The translations under genes and the position numbers were made by a program. The notes under the pieces are model-generated. The model saw only the letters and a list, made by a program, of their open reading frames with translations. It was not told where the DNA came from and ran no database searches. From the NCBI RefSeq assembly GCF_005876855.1, contig NZ_QLAE01000012.1, positions 1 to 64,000 on the forward strand: a stretch of 64,000 nucleotides of DNA, read 5' to 3'. This DNA comes from Stutzerimonas nosocomialis (GTDB lineage: Bacteria; Pseudomonadota; Gammaproteobacteria; Pseudomonadales; Pseudomonadaceae). Positions within the stretch are counted from its first letter, which is position 1. Each line of letters opens with the position of its first letter. Shown one piece after another: positions 27,205-35,537 of the stretch.

Positions 27205-28155
27205 ATGACCGACACAGCTTTTTACTGCGCCCTGTCGCACGAGGGCGTCCTGGCCGTTCGCGGCGTCGATGCCAGCAAATTCCTGCAAGGCCAGCTGACC
27301 TGCAACCTCAACTACATCGACGCCGAGCACGCCTCGCTGGGCGCCCGCTGCACCCCCAAGGGGCGCATGGTTTCCAGCTTTCGCCTGCTCGCCGAAGCCG
27401 ACGGCTACCTGCTGGCGATGGCGCAGGAGCTGCTCGAGCCACAACTGGCGGACCTGAAGAAATACGCGGTGTTCTCCAAATCCACCCTCGCCGACGAGAG
27501 CACGCGCTGGATCCGTTTCGGCCTGCACCGCGGCGATGGCGCCCTGCTGGGCCTGGGGCTGGATCTGCCGCAGGAGCCCGGCCGGGTGGCTCGCCTCGAC
27601 GACCTGATCGCCATACGCCTGCCAGGCGGCGATTGCGAACTCTGGGCCAGCGCCGACAACACCGAATCGCTGACGCTCCGGCTCGGCGCACAGCTTCGCC
27701 ACGCGCCCTTGAACGATTGGCTGCTCGCGCAGGTGCGCGCTGGGGTCGGCCAGGTATTCGGCTCGACGCGCGAGCTGTTCATCCCGCAGATGATCAACCT
27801 GCAGGCGCTGGGCGGCGTCAGCTTCAAGAAGGGCTGCTACACCGGCCAGGAAATCGTGGCCCGCATGCAGTACCTGGGCAAGCTCAAACGGCGTCTGTTT
27901 CGGCTGGCCAGCGACAGCCCCGACGAGCATGATCTGCCCGCGCCCGGCGTCGATCTTTATTCACCCGTTCACAGTTCCAGCGTCGGCGAGGTTGTGCTCG
28001 CCGCGAAGGCGACCGATGGTGTGGAACTGCTCGCCGTACTGCAGGAAGATGCCGCCGCCGATGGTCGGGTATTTCTCGGTTCGCCGGACGGTCTGCCCCT
28101 GACTCTGCTGCCACTCCCTTACACGCTGGATCCGGACCGCGAGATCCAGCGCTAG
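27205..28155 (+). CDS. ygfZ: Folate-binding protein YgfZ (Fe-S cluster / tRNA modification factor)
   Basis: 316 residues. GcvT-like fold that uses tetrahydrofolate in maintenance of certain Fe-S enzymes such as MiaB. The diagnostic motif KKGCYTGQEIVARMQYLGKL contains the conserved cysteine. The N-terminal LAVRGVDASKFLQGQLTCNL is also characteristic. It is divergent from sdhE, as in other Pseudomonas. Confidence 0.93.
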   Translation: MTDTAFYCALSHEGVLAVRGVDASKFLQGQLTCNLNYIDAEHASLGARCTPKGRMVSSFRLLAEADGYLLAMAQELLEPQLADLKKYAVFSKSTLADESTRWIRFGLHRGDGALLGLGLDLPQEPGRVARLDDLIAIRLPGGDCELWASADNTESLTLRLGAQLRHAPLNDWLLAQVRAGVGQVFGSTRELFIPQMINLQALGGVSFKKGCYTGQEIVARMQYLGKLKRRLFRLASDSPDEHDLPAPGVDLYSPVHSSSVGEVVLAAKATDGVELLAVLQEDAAADGRVFLGSPDGLPLTLLPLPYTLDPDREIQR

Positions 28156-28202
28156 CGTTCACCCATGCCCTGCCAGGCATAACCGGCTCACAAGGAAATG
28201 AC

Positions 28203-29039
28203 ATGAGTACCCTTGCCGAAAGCGTCCAACTCAAACTGATCCAGGCGATCGACAACGACGAACTGGTACTGCCTACCCTGCCGGAAGTGGCCCTGCGGGT
28301 ACGCGAAGCGGCGGAAGACCCGAACATCAGCATTCCCAACCTGTGCAAGGTGATCGGCAACGACGCGGCCCTGACGGCGCGCATCATCAAGGTCGTGAAC
28401 AGCCCTTTGCTGCGCTCGAACAAGGAAATCAACGACCTGCAGATGGCGGTCAGCCGCCTGGGCATCAACTACACCTGCAACCTGGCCACCGGCCTTGCGA
28501 TGGAGCAGATGTTCCAGGCCACCACCGATGTGGTCGACCGCAAGATGCGCGAGGTGTGGAACAAGAGCACGGAAGTCGCCGCGATCTGCCATGTGCTCTG
28601 CCGCCACTACACACGACTGGCGCCGGACCAGGCGACCCTGGCCGGACTGGTGCATCAGATCGGCGTCCTGCCGATCCTCACCTATGCCGAGGAGCACAGC
28701 GAGCTGCTGTCCGACTCCATCAGCCTCAACCACGTGATCGACAAGATTCACCCGATCATCGGCGAAAAGATCCTGCGGGCCTGGGAATTCCCCGACCCGA
28801 TCGCCAGGGTGCCCGGCGAATACGTGGACTTCGCCCGGGATTCGGTCAAGGCCGACTACGTGGACATCGTTCAGGTAGCGACGCTGCAGAGCTACCTCGG
28901 CACCGGGCATCCGTACACCCAGCTGGATTGGAACCAGATTCCCTCGTTCGCCAAGCTGGGCCTCGATCCGAACTCCCTGATGGACGAGGACGAAGACCTC
29001 TCCGCCGCCATGGATGCGGCCATGAGCATGCTGCAGTAA
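28203..29039 (+). CDS. HDOD domain protein
   Basis: 278 residues, nearly all one HDOD domain (degenerate HD phosphohydrolase): LPTLPEVALRVREAAEDPNI at the start, then NDAALTARIIKVVNSPLL, LVHQIGVLPILTYAEEH. The HD metal ligands of true phosphohydrolases are not evident (HQIG instead of HDIG). Such stand-alone HDOD proteins are usually signalling scaffolds; the partner is unknown. It follows ygfZ by 47 bp with AAGGAAATGAC before the ATG. Confidence 0.88.
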   Translation: MSTLAESVQLKLIQAIDNDELVLPTLPEVALRVREAAEDPNISIPNLCKVIGNDAALTARIIKVVNSPLLRSNKEINDLQMAVSRLGINYTCNLATGLAMEQMFQATTDVVDRKMREVWNKSTEVAAICHVLCRHYTRLAPDQATLAGLVHQIGVLPILTYAEEHSELLSDSISLNHVIDKIHPIIGEKILRAWEFPDPIARVPGEYVDFARDSVKADYVDIVQVATLQSYLGTGHPYTQLDWNQIPSFAKLGLDPNSLMDEDEDLSAAMDAAMSMLQ

Positions 29040-29211
29040 AGCTCCGGGGCCGGCGCTCGCCGGCCCTCCCCTACCGTTCGCCGGCCCTCCTGAACCCCTG
29101 CCCGTGACACCAGTCACAAAATGGACGGCATCTTTCGCCGTATCCGCTTGCCTGCCACCAGGCCTACCTGGCCAGTCATCGCAGTCTCGTCAGCAGAGGA
29201 AGGAGAACGAC

Positions 29212-29724
29212 ATGAACGCTAAAACAAAAGCATTCTTCAGCGGCACCATGGCCGTGCTGTTCGGCATGGCCGCCAATCTGGCGCTCGCCGCCGACGGCGA
29301 CAACTTCGTCGACGAAGCATCGGCCAAGGGCCTCGCGGAAATCGAAACCGCCAAGCTCGCGCTGGAAAAAGGCACAGCCGAAGACGTCCGCACGTTCGCC
29401 CAGCAGATGATCGACGAACACACCAAGTCCAACCAGGAACTGGCTCAGCTGGCGGGCGAGAAGAACCTGGAAATGTCCGACAACGCGACCCTTATGGACA
29501 GGGCCAAGGCGATGATCCTGCAGTTGCGCGATGGCGAAAATTTCGACCAGGCCTATGCGAACAACCAAGTGGTCGCCCACGAACAGACCATCGAGCTGTA
29601 TCGTGACTACATCCAGGATGGCGAGAACGCCGACCTCAAGCGTTTCGCCGAGCAGACCCTGCCGACGCTGGAGCAACACCTGGAGCATGCTCGCAAGCTT
29701 CAGGCCCAGCACGGCCAGCGCTGA
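29212..29724 (+). CDS. DUF4142 family exported protein
   Basis: 170 residues. The signal peptide ends after MAANLALA-AD. The mature part is an alpha-helical, ferritin-like domain of the DUF4142 family (FVDEASAKGLAEIETAKLAL, then FAQQMIDEHTKSNQELAQLA and HLEHARKLQAQHG). It is predicted to be periplasmic. AGGAAGGAG lies just upstream of ATG 29212, fixing the start. The family function is not known. Confidence 0.87.
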   Translation: MNAKTKAFFSGTMAVLFGMAANLALAADGDNFVDEASAKGLAEIETAKLALEKGTAEDVRTFAQQMIDEHTKSNQELAQLAGEKNLEMSDNATLMDRAKAMILQLRDGENFDQAYANNQVVAHEQTIELYRDYIQDGENADLKRFAEQTLPTLEQHLEHARKLQAQHGQR

Positions 29725-29732
29725 GACAGCCT

Positions 29733-29760
29733 GAGCGGTGCCCCTGATGCGGCACCGCTC
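29733..29760. terminator. Stem-loop between convergent DUF4142 gene and ung
   Basis: Perfect 10-bp stem GAGCGGTGCC / GGCACCGCTC with an 8-base loop. It ends at the last base of the ung stop codon, on the convergent side. No T-run, so it may act as a bidirectional RNA 3' end. Confidence 0.6.
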
Positions 29761-30455
29761 TAGACCTCGGCCGGCAAGCTCCAGTCGATCGGCGTCAGGC
29801 CGTTCTGCCTGAGAAACTGATTGGCGCGACTGAAGTGCCCGTTCCCCAGAAAGCCCCGGTGCGCCGACAACGGCGAGGGGTGGGCGGACTTCAGCATCAG
29901 GTGGCGGGTAGGATCGATCAGCGGAGCCTTGCTCTGCGCATGAGCCCCCCACAGCATGAACACCAGGTGCGGCCGCTGCTGCACCACCACCTCGATGATC
30001 CGATCGGTGAATCGCTGCCACCCGGCCTTGGCATGCGAGCCGGCGTTACCCTGCTCGACGGTCAGCGAGGTGTTGAGCATCAGCACGCCCTGATCGGCCC
30101 AGGATTGCAGGTAGCCATGGGTCGGAACCTCGAGGTTCAGGTCGCGCTTGAGTTCCTTGAAGATGTTCTGCAGCGACGGCGGTGGCGCAACGCCCGGCTG
30201 CACCGAAAAGCACAGCCCGTGTGCCTGTCCCGGGCCGTGATAGGGATCCTGACCGAGGATCACCACCTTCACCTGGTCGAGCGGCGTGGAATTGAGGGCA
30301 TTGAAGATCAGCGGGCCAGGCGGGTAGATCACCTTCCCCGCGGCCTTTTCGCGGCGCAGGAAATCCTTTAGCTGCTGCATGTAGGGTTGCTGAAACTCCT
30401 CGTGCAGGGCGGCTTTCCAGCTCGGTTCCAGCTTGATGCGATCGTCTTGAGTCAT
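29760..30455 (-). CDS. ung: Uracil-DNA glycosylase
   Basis: 231 residues. Removes uracil from DNA in base-excision repair. The catalytic water-activating loop [18 protein letters not shown] holds the key aspartate; the minor-groove loop [13 protein letters not shown] holds the histidine. Length and order of motifs are those of family-1 UDG. Confidence 0.97.
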   Translation of the reverse strand: MTQDDRIKLEPSWKAALHEEFQQPYMQQLKDFLRREKAAGKVIYPPGPLIFNALNSTPLDQVKVVILGQDPYHGPGQAHGLCFSVQPGVAPPPSLQNIFKELKRDLNLEVPTHGYLQSWADQGVLMLNTSLTVEQGNAGSHAKAGWQRFTDRIIEVVVQQRPHLVFMLWGAHAQSKAPLIDPTRHLMLKSAHPSPLSAHRGFLGNGHFSRANQFLRQNGLTPIDWSLPAEV

Positions 30456-30582
30456 CCGAATCCCCGATTGGCGGCTGCCGCACCCTAGAAAAGCGCGACC
30501 AGACTGTCAATCCGCCCGCACGGGGAAGAAGATAATGCCGGAGCACGGCTCCCGCAGCCCTCGGTGCAGAGAGCCTGGGCGA

Positions 30583-31212
30583 TCAGGCGGCCTGCAGGAT
30601 CGGCGCGACGGCGCGCCTGAGCGTTTCGAATTCCACCGAGCCGCGCAGACAGATCGCCTCGTCCAGCAACTGGCTGGCCGGCCGGATGCAAATGACCGGC
30701 AACACCGAAGTGTCGAGCGTCTCGGCCAGTTGCCGGTCGGCGAACAGGTCTTCCAGATACAGACCGGTGTCGATGGCCTGCTTCAGCGCGTCGGTATCGA
30801 GGCCCAGCTCCTGGGCCAACTCGAGCAGGACCACCTCCTCGCCGATATCGCGTCCCTCTTCGAAATAGGCCCGGAACAGCGCCTCGTGGACCGTATCGAA
30901 GCACCCCCTCTCCCGGGCGAAGGCCGCCATCTCGAATGCCTTGCGGCTCGGCGGCTGGCCGACGGGCCGGCGCGGTACGATCTGGCGCAGCGAAGCCATC
31001 GGAAACGCCTCCCGGGACCAGTCGTCGCCGGGTTCCTCGGCGTCGGGATCGGGCACCAGAACGGGTTCGGGGCGCAGTTCGAACGCATGCCAGACCAGCG
31101 ATGCGCGCGGCCCCAGCTCATGGGCGAGCTGCTTGATCACGGGCAGCTGTATGTAGCAGACCGGACAGACATAATCGCTCCAGACGTCGATCCGGATGGT
31201 GGCGGTAACCAT
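30583..31212 (-). CDS. DsbA-family oxidoreductase (FrnE-like, cytoplasmic)
   Basis: 209 residues without a signal peptide. The thioredoxin-like fold has VWSDYVCPVCY near the N-terminus, with a CPVC pair in the place of the CxxC of DsbA proteins, and the cis-proline region TSVLPVICI. The inserted helical domain (FEMAAFARERGCFDTVHEAL) is as in FrnE/2-hydroxychromene-2-carboxylate isomerase-like proteins. A cytosolic thiol-redox or isomerase role is likely; the substrate is unknown. Confidence 0.8.
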   Translation of the reverse strand: MVTATIRIDVWSDYVCPVCYIQLPVIKQLAHELGPRASLVWHAFELRPEPVLVPDPDAEEPGDDWSREAFPMASLRQIVPRRPVGQPPSRKAFEMAAFARERGCFDTVHEALFRAYFEEGRDIGEEVVLLELAQELGLDTDALKQAIDTGLYLEDLFADRQLAETLDTSVLPVICIRPASQLLDEAICLRGSVEFETLRRAVAPILQAA

Positions 31213-31363
31213 GGCACTCTCCTGATGGACTTCCTTCTTGCGACCCGGCGCAGGACCTGAAATTCACCCCGCGACACGAATTGCTCGCTTGTCCGGCCGC
31301 CGCCTCGGGAACAACCACCCGCAACCGCCGGCCCAAAGGTCATCCACCATCGGAGGTGTCACG

Positions 31364-31681
31364 ATGAGCAAAGCAGTCAAGCCCGACGCCGAGCGCCCGT
31401 ACTTCGACGCACCGGCAGGCATTCCCGCCGGCAGCGACCATCAGATCCCCCATAGCCACCGTTTCAGGCACAACGACCTGGACGTCATCGTGCATCTGAC
31501 CGGCTACGAGTACGAAAGCCTCGGCCAGACCCTATGGGCCTTCGGCATCGAACTGGTGCGCGACCGGCAGATCGTGCAGCCGGTCCGGGTCTATCGGGAG
31601 CGGCATTACGGACAATTCGAAGAAGCCCTGGCCGAAGGCATCGAGCAGGGCCGGCAACAGGCCGAAACCTTCGACCGATAG
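31364..31681 (+). CDS. Hypothetical protein, 105 residues
   Basis: I do not recognise the family. ATG 31364 has CGGAGGTG well placed upstream, and codon use matches its neighbours, so it is likely real. The N-terminal third is rich in proline and histidine (PAGIPAGSDHQIPHSHRFRH); the rest is a mixed alpha/beta stretch with LDVIVHLTGYEYESLGQTLW, no membrane helix, no signal peptide. It stands alone between a DsbA-like gene on the other strand and an enoyl-CoA hydratase. Confidence 0.7.
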   Translation: MSKAVKPDAERPYFDAPAGIPAGSDHQIPHSHRFRHNDLDVIVHLTGYEYESLGQTLWAFGIELVRDRQIVQPVRVYRERHYGQFEEALAEGIEQGRQQAETFDR

Positions 31682-31757
31682 GCCAGCGGCTCGGCATTTC
31701 CTAGAATCCTTTCAACGCTACCGCGCACGAGCAATGGACGACAAAGGGATCGACCGC

Positions 31758-32576
31758 ATGACCAATGCCATTGAACCTTACCAATCCGGTGTCTTCGACC
31801 TGACCCACAAGCTCACGGTGGAGAAGCACGGCCACACCGCTCTGATCACCATCAACCACCCTCCGGCCAACACCTGGGACCGTGAATCGCTGATCGGACT
31901 GCGGCAGGTGGTCGAACACCTGGACCGGGACCCCGAGATCTACGCGCTGGTCATCACCGGCCAGGGCGAAAAATTCTTCAGCGCCGGCGCCGACCTCAAG
32001 CTGTTCGCCGATGGCGATCGCCACCGCGCACGGGAGATGGCCCGCCGCTTCGGCGAAGCCTTCGAGGCCTTGCGCGACTTTCGTGGCGTGACCATCGCGG
32101 CGATCAACGGCTTCGCCTTGGGCGGCGGGCTCGAATGCGCCCTGGCCTGCGATCTGCGCATTGCCGAACGGCAGGCCGAGCTGGGCCTGCCGGAAGCCTC
32201 GGTTGGGCTGCTGCCCTGTGCCGGCGGAACCCAGGCGCTCGCCTGGCTGGTGGGCGAAGGCTGGGCCAAGCGGATGATCCTCTGCGGCGAGCGCCTCACC
32301 GCCGAGACCGCGCTGCGCATCGGGCTGGTCGAACAGCTGGTCGATGCCGGCGAGGCGCGCGGCCATGCGCTGCTGCTGGCGACCCGCGTGGCGCGGCAGA
32401 GCCCGGTGGCCGTGCGCGCCATCAAGCCCTTGATCAATGGCGTTCGAGGCCGCGGCCCGGATACCTTCGCCGCTGCCGAGCGCGAGGCCTTCCTCGACCT
32501 TTTCGAGGCCGAGGACACCCGCGAGGGCGTCAACGCCTTCCTGGAAAAACGCGACCCGCAATGGCGCAACCGCTGA
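31758..32576 (+). CDS. Enoyl-CoA hydratase (crotonase family)
   Basis: 272 residues from ATG 31758; an ATG at 31734 would add eight. Hydrates 2-enoyl-CoA in acyl-CoA breakdown. Oxyanion-hole residues lie in FFSAGADLK and ALGGGLE; the two catalytic glutamates are present, in GGGLECALACD and GLPEASVG. AGGGA upstream of 31758 supports that start. It sits 39 bp before a 3-hydroxyisobutyryl-CoA hydrolase-like gene; together they suggest valine or branched-chain acyl-CoA catabolism. Confidence 0.9.
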   Translation: MTNAIEPYQSGVFDLTHKLTVEKHGHTALITINHPPANTWDRESLIGLRQVVEHLDRDPEIYALVITGQGEKFFSAGADLKLFADGDRHRAREMARRFGEAFEALRDFRGVTIAAINGFALGGGLECALACDLRIAERQAELGLPEASVGLLPCAGGTQALAWLVGEGWAKRMILCGERLTAETALRIGLVEQLVDAGEARGHALLLATRVARQSPVAVRAIKPLINGVRGRGPDTFAAAEREAFLDLFEAEDTREGVNAFLEKRDPQWRNR

Positions 32577-32615
32577 CGCCGCCATGCCCCACACCGACAA
32601 CAAGAAAGGCCGTCC

Positions 32616-33722
32616 ATGAACGTGATCTTCGAAGAACGCCCCGCCCTGCACGGCGCCCGCATCGGCATCGCCACGCTCGACTCGGAAAGGAGCCTCAACG
32701 CCTTGAGTCTGCCGATGATAGAGGCGCTGCTGGCCCAGCTCGACCAGTGGGAAAAAGACCCCGCGCTGGTCTGCGTGCTGCTGCGCGGCAACGGAACCAA
32801 GGCCTTCTGTGCCGGCGGCGACGTCCGGCGGCTGGCCGAGGCCTGCCTGGCCCAGCCCGGGGAAGTGCCGGCCCTGGCGAGCCGCTTCTTCGCTGACGAA
32901 TACCGGCTCGATCATCGGCTGCACCGCTTCCCCAAGCCGGTGATCGGCTGGGGCCATGGCTACGTGATGGGCGGCGGCATGGGCCTGCTGCAGGGCTGCT
33001 CGATTCGCATCGTCACCCCAGACAGCCGCCTGGCCATGCCGGAAATCAGCATCGGCCTGTATCCGGACGTCGGCGCCAGCTGGTTCCTGCAACGGCTGCC
33101 GGGCAAGCTGGGAACCTTCGTTGGGCTGACCGCCACCCAGATGAACGCACGCGACGCCCTCGACCTGGGCCTGGCCGACCGCTGCCTGCGCCAGGACCAG
33201 CAGAACAACCTGATCGAGGGCCTGGTCCAGCTGAACTGGAACGACCAGGCGCCCAGCCAGCTCAACAGCCTGCTACGGGCTCTGGCGCAGGACGCCAGCG
33301 GGCAACTGCCGCCGGCGCAGTTGCTGCCGCGCCGCGAAACGATCGACCAACTGCTCGATGTCGCCGACCTGCCGACGGCCTGGCGGGCCCTCACGGCGCT
33401 GGCGGACGACAACGACCCGCTGTTCAGCCGGGCCGCCGAAACCTTGCGCAACGGCTGCCCGCTGACCGGCCATCTGCTCTGGGAACAATTGCGTCGCGCG
33501 CGGCACCTGTCGCTCGCTCAAGCCTTGCGCATGGAGTACGCGATGAGCCTGAACTGCTGCCGTCATCCGGAATTCCCCGAAGGGGTAAGAGCGCGGCTCA
33601 TCGACAAGGACAACCAGCCGCGCTGGCACTGGCCCGACCCGGCGAGCGTGCCGCCCGCCGCGGTGCAAGCCCACTTCCAGCCCACCTGGGAAGGCGAGCA
33701 TCCGCTGGCGGACCTCGCCTGA
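32616..33722 (+). CDS. 3-hydroxyisobutyryl-CoA hydrolase-like crotonase
   Basis: 368 residues, matching the longer HIBYL-CoA hydrolase branch of crotonases. The core motifs are KAFCAGGDVRRL, GYVMGGGMGLLQGCSIRI and MPEISIGLYPDVGASW, with the hydrolase glutamate and aspartate both present. It hydrolyses 3-hydroxyisobutyryl-CoA in valine catabolism; the exact substrate is inferred. It is probably co-transcribed with the preceding enoyl-CoA hydratase. Confidence 0.88.
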   Translation: MNVIFEERPALHGARIGIATLDSERSLNALSLPMIEALLAQLDQWEKDPALVCVLLRGNGTKAFCAGGDVRRLAEACLAQPGEVPALASRFFADEYRLDHRLHRFPKPVIGWGHGYVMGGGMGLLQGCSIRIVTPDSRLAMPEISIGLYPDVGASWFLQRLPGKLGTFVGLTATQMNARDALDLGLADRCLRQDQQNNLIEGLVQLNWNDQAPSQLNSLLRALAQDASGQLPPAQLLPRRETIDQLLDVADLPTAWRALTALADDNDPLFSRAAETLRNGCPLTGHLLWEQLRRARHLSLAQALRMEYAMSLNCCRHPEFPEGVRARLIDKDNQPRWHWPDPASVPPAAVQAHFQPTWEGEHPLADLA

Positions 33723-33729
33723 CGGCGGT

Positions 33730-34149
33730 CTACCAGCGACGATAGGAGCCGTTGAACTGCCGCTGCGGCTGGCCATAATAGCCGCGCGGCTGATGCTGGT
33801 ACTGCGGCGGGCGGTAGCCGTGCTGCGGCGGGCGGTAATGGGGGTGGCGCTGGTCGAACCGCTGGTCGTTGCGCTGCCAGCGCCCCAGGCGGATGTCAGT
33901 CCTGGGCTGGACACCGGTCTGCGGCGGACGGTAGCCAGGCTGGTTCGGCAGGTTGCGCTGATACTGAGGGTGTTGCGGATAGGGGCTGCGCGGATCGTAC
34001 TGGTAGGAGCGCACCTGCGAGCCACCGCCGTAATAGCCATGGTCGCCGGCCTTGTAGACGTAGACGCCGCCCCGGCTGTCGGCATGGGCACCCAGCGCCA
34101 GGCCGAGGCCCACGATTCCCACGATTCCCACAAGAATTCGAAGCTTCAT
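33730..34149 (-). CDS. Secreted Tyr/Pro/Gln-rich low-complexity protein
   Basis: 139 residues. The signal peptide MKLRILVGIVGIVGLGLALG ends near AHADS. The rest is low-complexity, rich in Tyr, Pro, Gln, Arg and Gly, with irregular YRPPQ-type repeats (PGYRPPQTG, HYRPPQHGYRPPQYQ) and a single tryptophan-bearing RLGRWQRNDQRFDQRHPH. GGAGG lies just before ATG 34149. I do not recognise a function; an exported, disordered envelope protein is likely. Confidence 0.7.
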   Translation of the reverse strand: MKLRILVGIVGIVGLGLALGAHADSRGGVYVYKAGDHGYYGGGSQVRSYQYDPRSPYPQHPQYQRNLPNQPGYRPPQTGVQPRTDIRLGRWQRNDQRFDQRHPHYRPPQHGYRPPQYQHQPRGYYGQPQRQFNGSYRRW

Positions 34150-34311
34150 CACTACCTCCGGGCCTTGTAGGCACCTTGCCCAGGCTTTGGACATTGGACC
34201 CCATGATCGGCCACTTGCCGCAGGCTGCGGTCGCGGGTTCGTATCAACGTGTTACATGGGTGGCGCGGGCGCCCGGCCTGTCGCCGTCGGGCGCTGCGGC
34301 AACCGCCACGG

Positions 34312-34340
34312 TTGTATGCCCTACCCGGCTTCCCGATAAT
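34312..34340 (+). promoter_or_regulatory. Candidate sigma-70 promoter of the rnf operon
   Basis: TTGTAT (34312-34317), 17 bases, GATAAT (34335-34340), 40 bases before the rnfA start. Spacing is optimal; the -35 is only a partial match. Confidence 0.5.
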
Positions 34341-34380
34341 AGGCGCCCTTTTTTCCCAACGCGCCCCGGCGACGGACCCG

Positions 34381-34965
34381 ATGACCGAACTCGCCCTGAT
34401 CATGGTTAGCGCCATACTGGTCAACAATTTCGTCCTGGTCCAGTTCCTCGGCCTGTGCCCCTTCATGGGCGTGTCGAAAAAGATCGAGGCCGCCATCGGC
34501 CTGTCCCTGGCCACCACCTTCGTGCTCACGCTCGCGGCGATGTGCAGCTATCTGGTGCAGCGCTACGTGCTCGCACCGCTCGATCTGGAATACCTGCGCA
34601 CCATCGGCTTCATCCTGATCATCGCCGTGGTGGTGCAGTTCACCGAAATGCTGGTGAACAAGACCAGCCCGCTGCTCTATCGCGTGCTGGGCATCTTCCT
34701 GCCGCTGATCACCACCAACTGCATCGTGCTCGGGGTCGCGCTGCTCAACGCCCATCGCCAGGAGCTCAACTTCCTGACGGCGACGGCAACCGGCTTCGCG
34801 GCGGGACTGGGCTTTTCCCTGGTGCTGGTGCTGTTCGCCGCCCTGCGCGAGCGGATCGCCATCGCCGATGTGCCCCAGGCCTTCCAGAGCGCCGCCATCG
34901 GCATGATCACCGCCGGCCTGATGTCGCTCGCGTTCATGGGCTTCAGCGGGTTGATCAAGCCATGA
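34381..34965 (+). CDS. rnfA: Electron transport complex subunit RnfA
   Basis: 194 residues, six predicted membrane helices. Integral subunit of the Rnf (Rsx) complex, which couples NADH:ferredoxin electron flow to ion movement; in gammaproteobacteria it also reduces SoxR. Motifs [20 protein letters not shown] and [16 protein letters not shown] bear the conserved cysteines. It overlaps rnfB by ATGA and heads rnfABCDGE. Confidence 0.97.
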   Translation: MTELALIMVSAILVNNFVLVQFLGLCPFMGVSKKIEAAIGLSLATTFVLTLAAMCSYLVQRYVLAPLDLEYLRTIGFILIIAVVVQFTEMLVNKTSPLLYRVLGIFLPLITTNCIVLGVALLNAHRQELNFLTATATGFAAGLGFSLVLVLFAALRERIAIADVPQAFQSAAIGMITAGLMSLAFMGFSGLIKP

Positions 34966-35537
34966 CCCTGGTGCTGGTGGCCGTGCTGGTGCTGGCGGCG
35001 CTGTGCCTGGTGTGTGGCGCGATCCTCGGCTTTGCCGCGGTGCGTTTCAGGGTCGAGGGTGACCCGGTCGCCGAACGGATCAACGCCCTGCTGCCGCAGA
35101 CCCAGTGCGGCCAGTGCGGCTATCCCGGCTGCAAGCCATACGCCCAGGCCATCGCCGCCGGGGACAAGATCAACAAGTGCCCACCGGGTGGCGAGTCGAC
35201 CATTCAGGCGCTGGCCGACCTGCTGGACCTGGATGCCGAACCGCTCGACGCCGAAGGCGGGGAAAAGCCGCCGATGGTGGCCTACATCCGCGAGGCCGAA
35301 TGCATCGGCTGCACCAAATGCATCAAGGCCTGCCCGGTGGACGCCATCGTCGGCGCCGCCAAGCTGATGCACACGGTGATCGTGTCCGAGTGCACCGGCT
35401 GCGACCTGTGCGTGGAGCCCTGCCCGGTCGATTGCATCGACATGGTCGAGGTGCCCGGCGGCCTGCGGCAATGGAGCTGGGACCACCCGCCGGCGCCGGG
35501 CCGGCTGATCGCCAGCGACCGGGAGCGCGCCGCATGA
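34962..35537 (+). CDS. rnfB: Electron transport complex subunit RnfB (Fe-S)
   Basis: 191 residues. An N-terminal membrane helix, then a 4Fe-4S site CGQCGYPGC, and two bacterial ferredoxin clusters [12 protein letters not shown] and [12 protein letters not shown]. RnfB passes electrons within the Rnf complex. It overlaps rnfA and rnfC by four bases each. Confidence 0.97.
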   Translation: MTLVLVAVLVLAALCLVCGAILGFAAVRFRVEGDPVAERINALLPQTQCGQCGYPGCKPYAQAIAAGDKINKCPPGGESTIQALADLLDLDAEPLDAEGGEKPPMVAYIREAECIGCTKCIKACPVDAIVGAAKLMHTVIVSECTGCDLCVEPCPVDCIDMVEVPGGLRQWSWDHPPAPGRLIASDRERAA

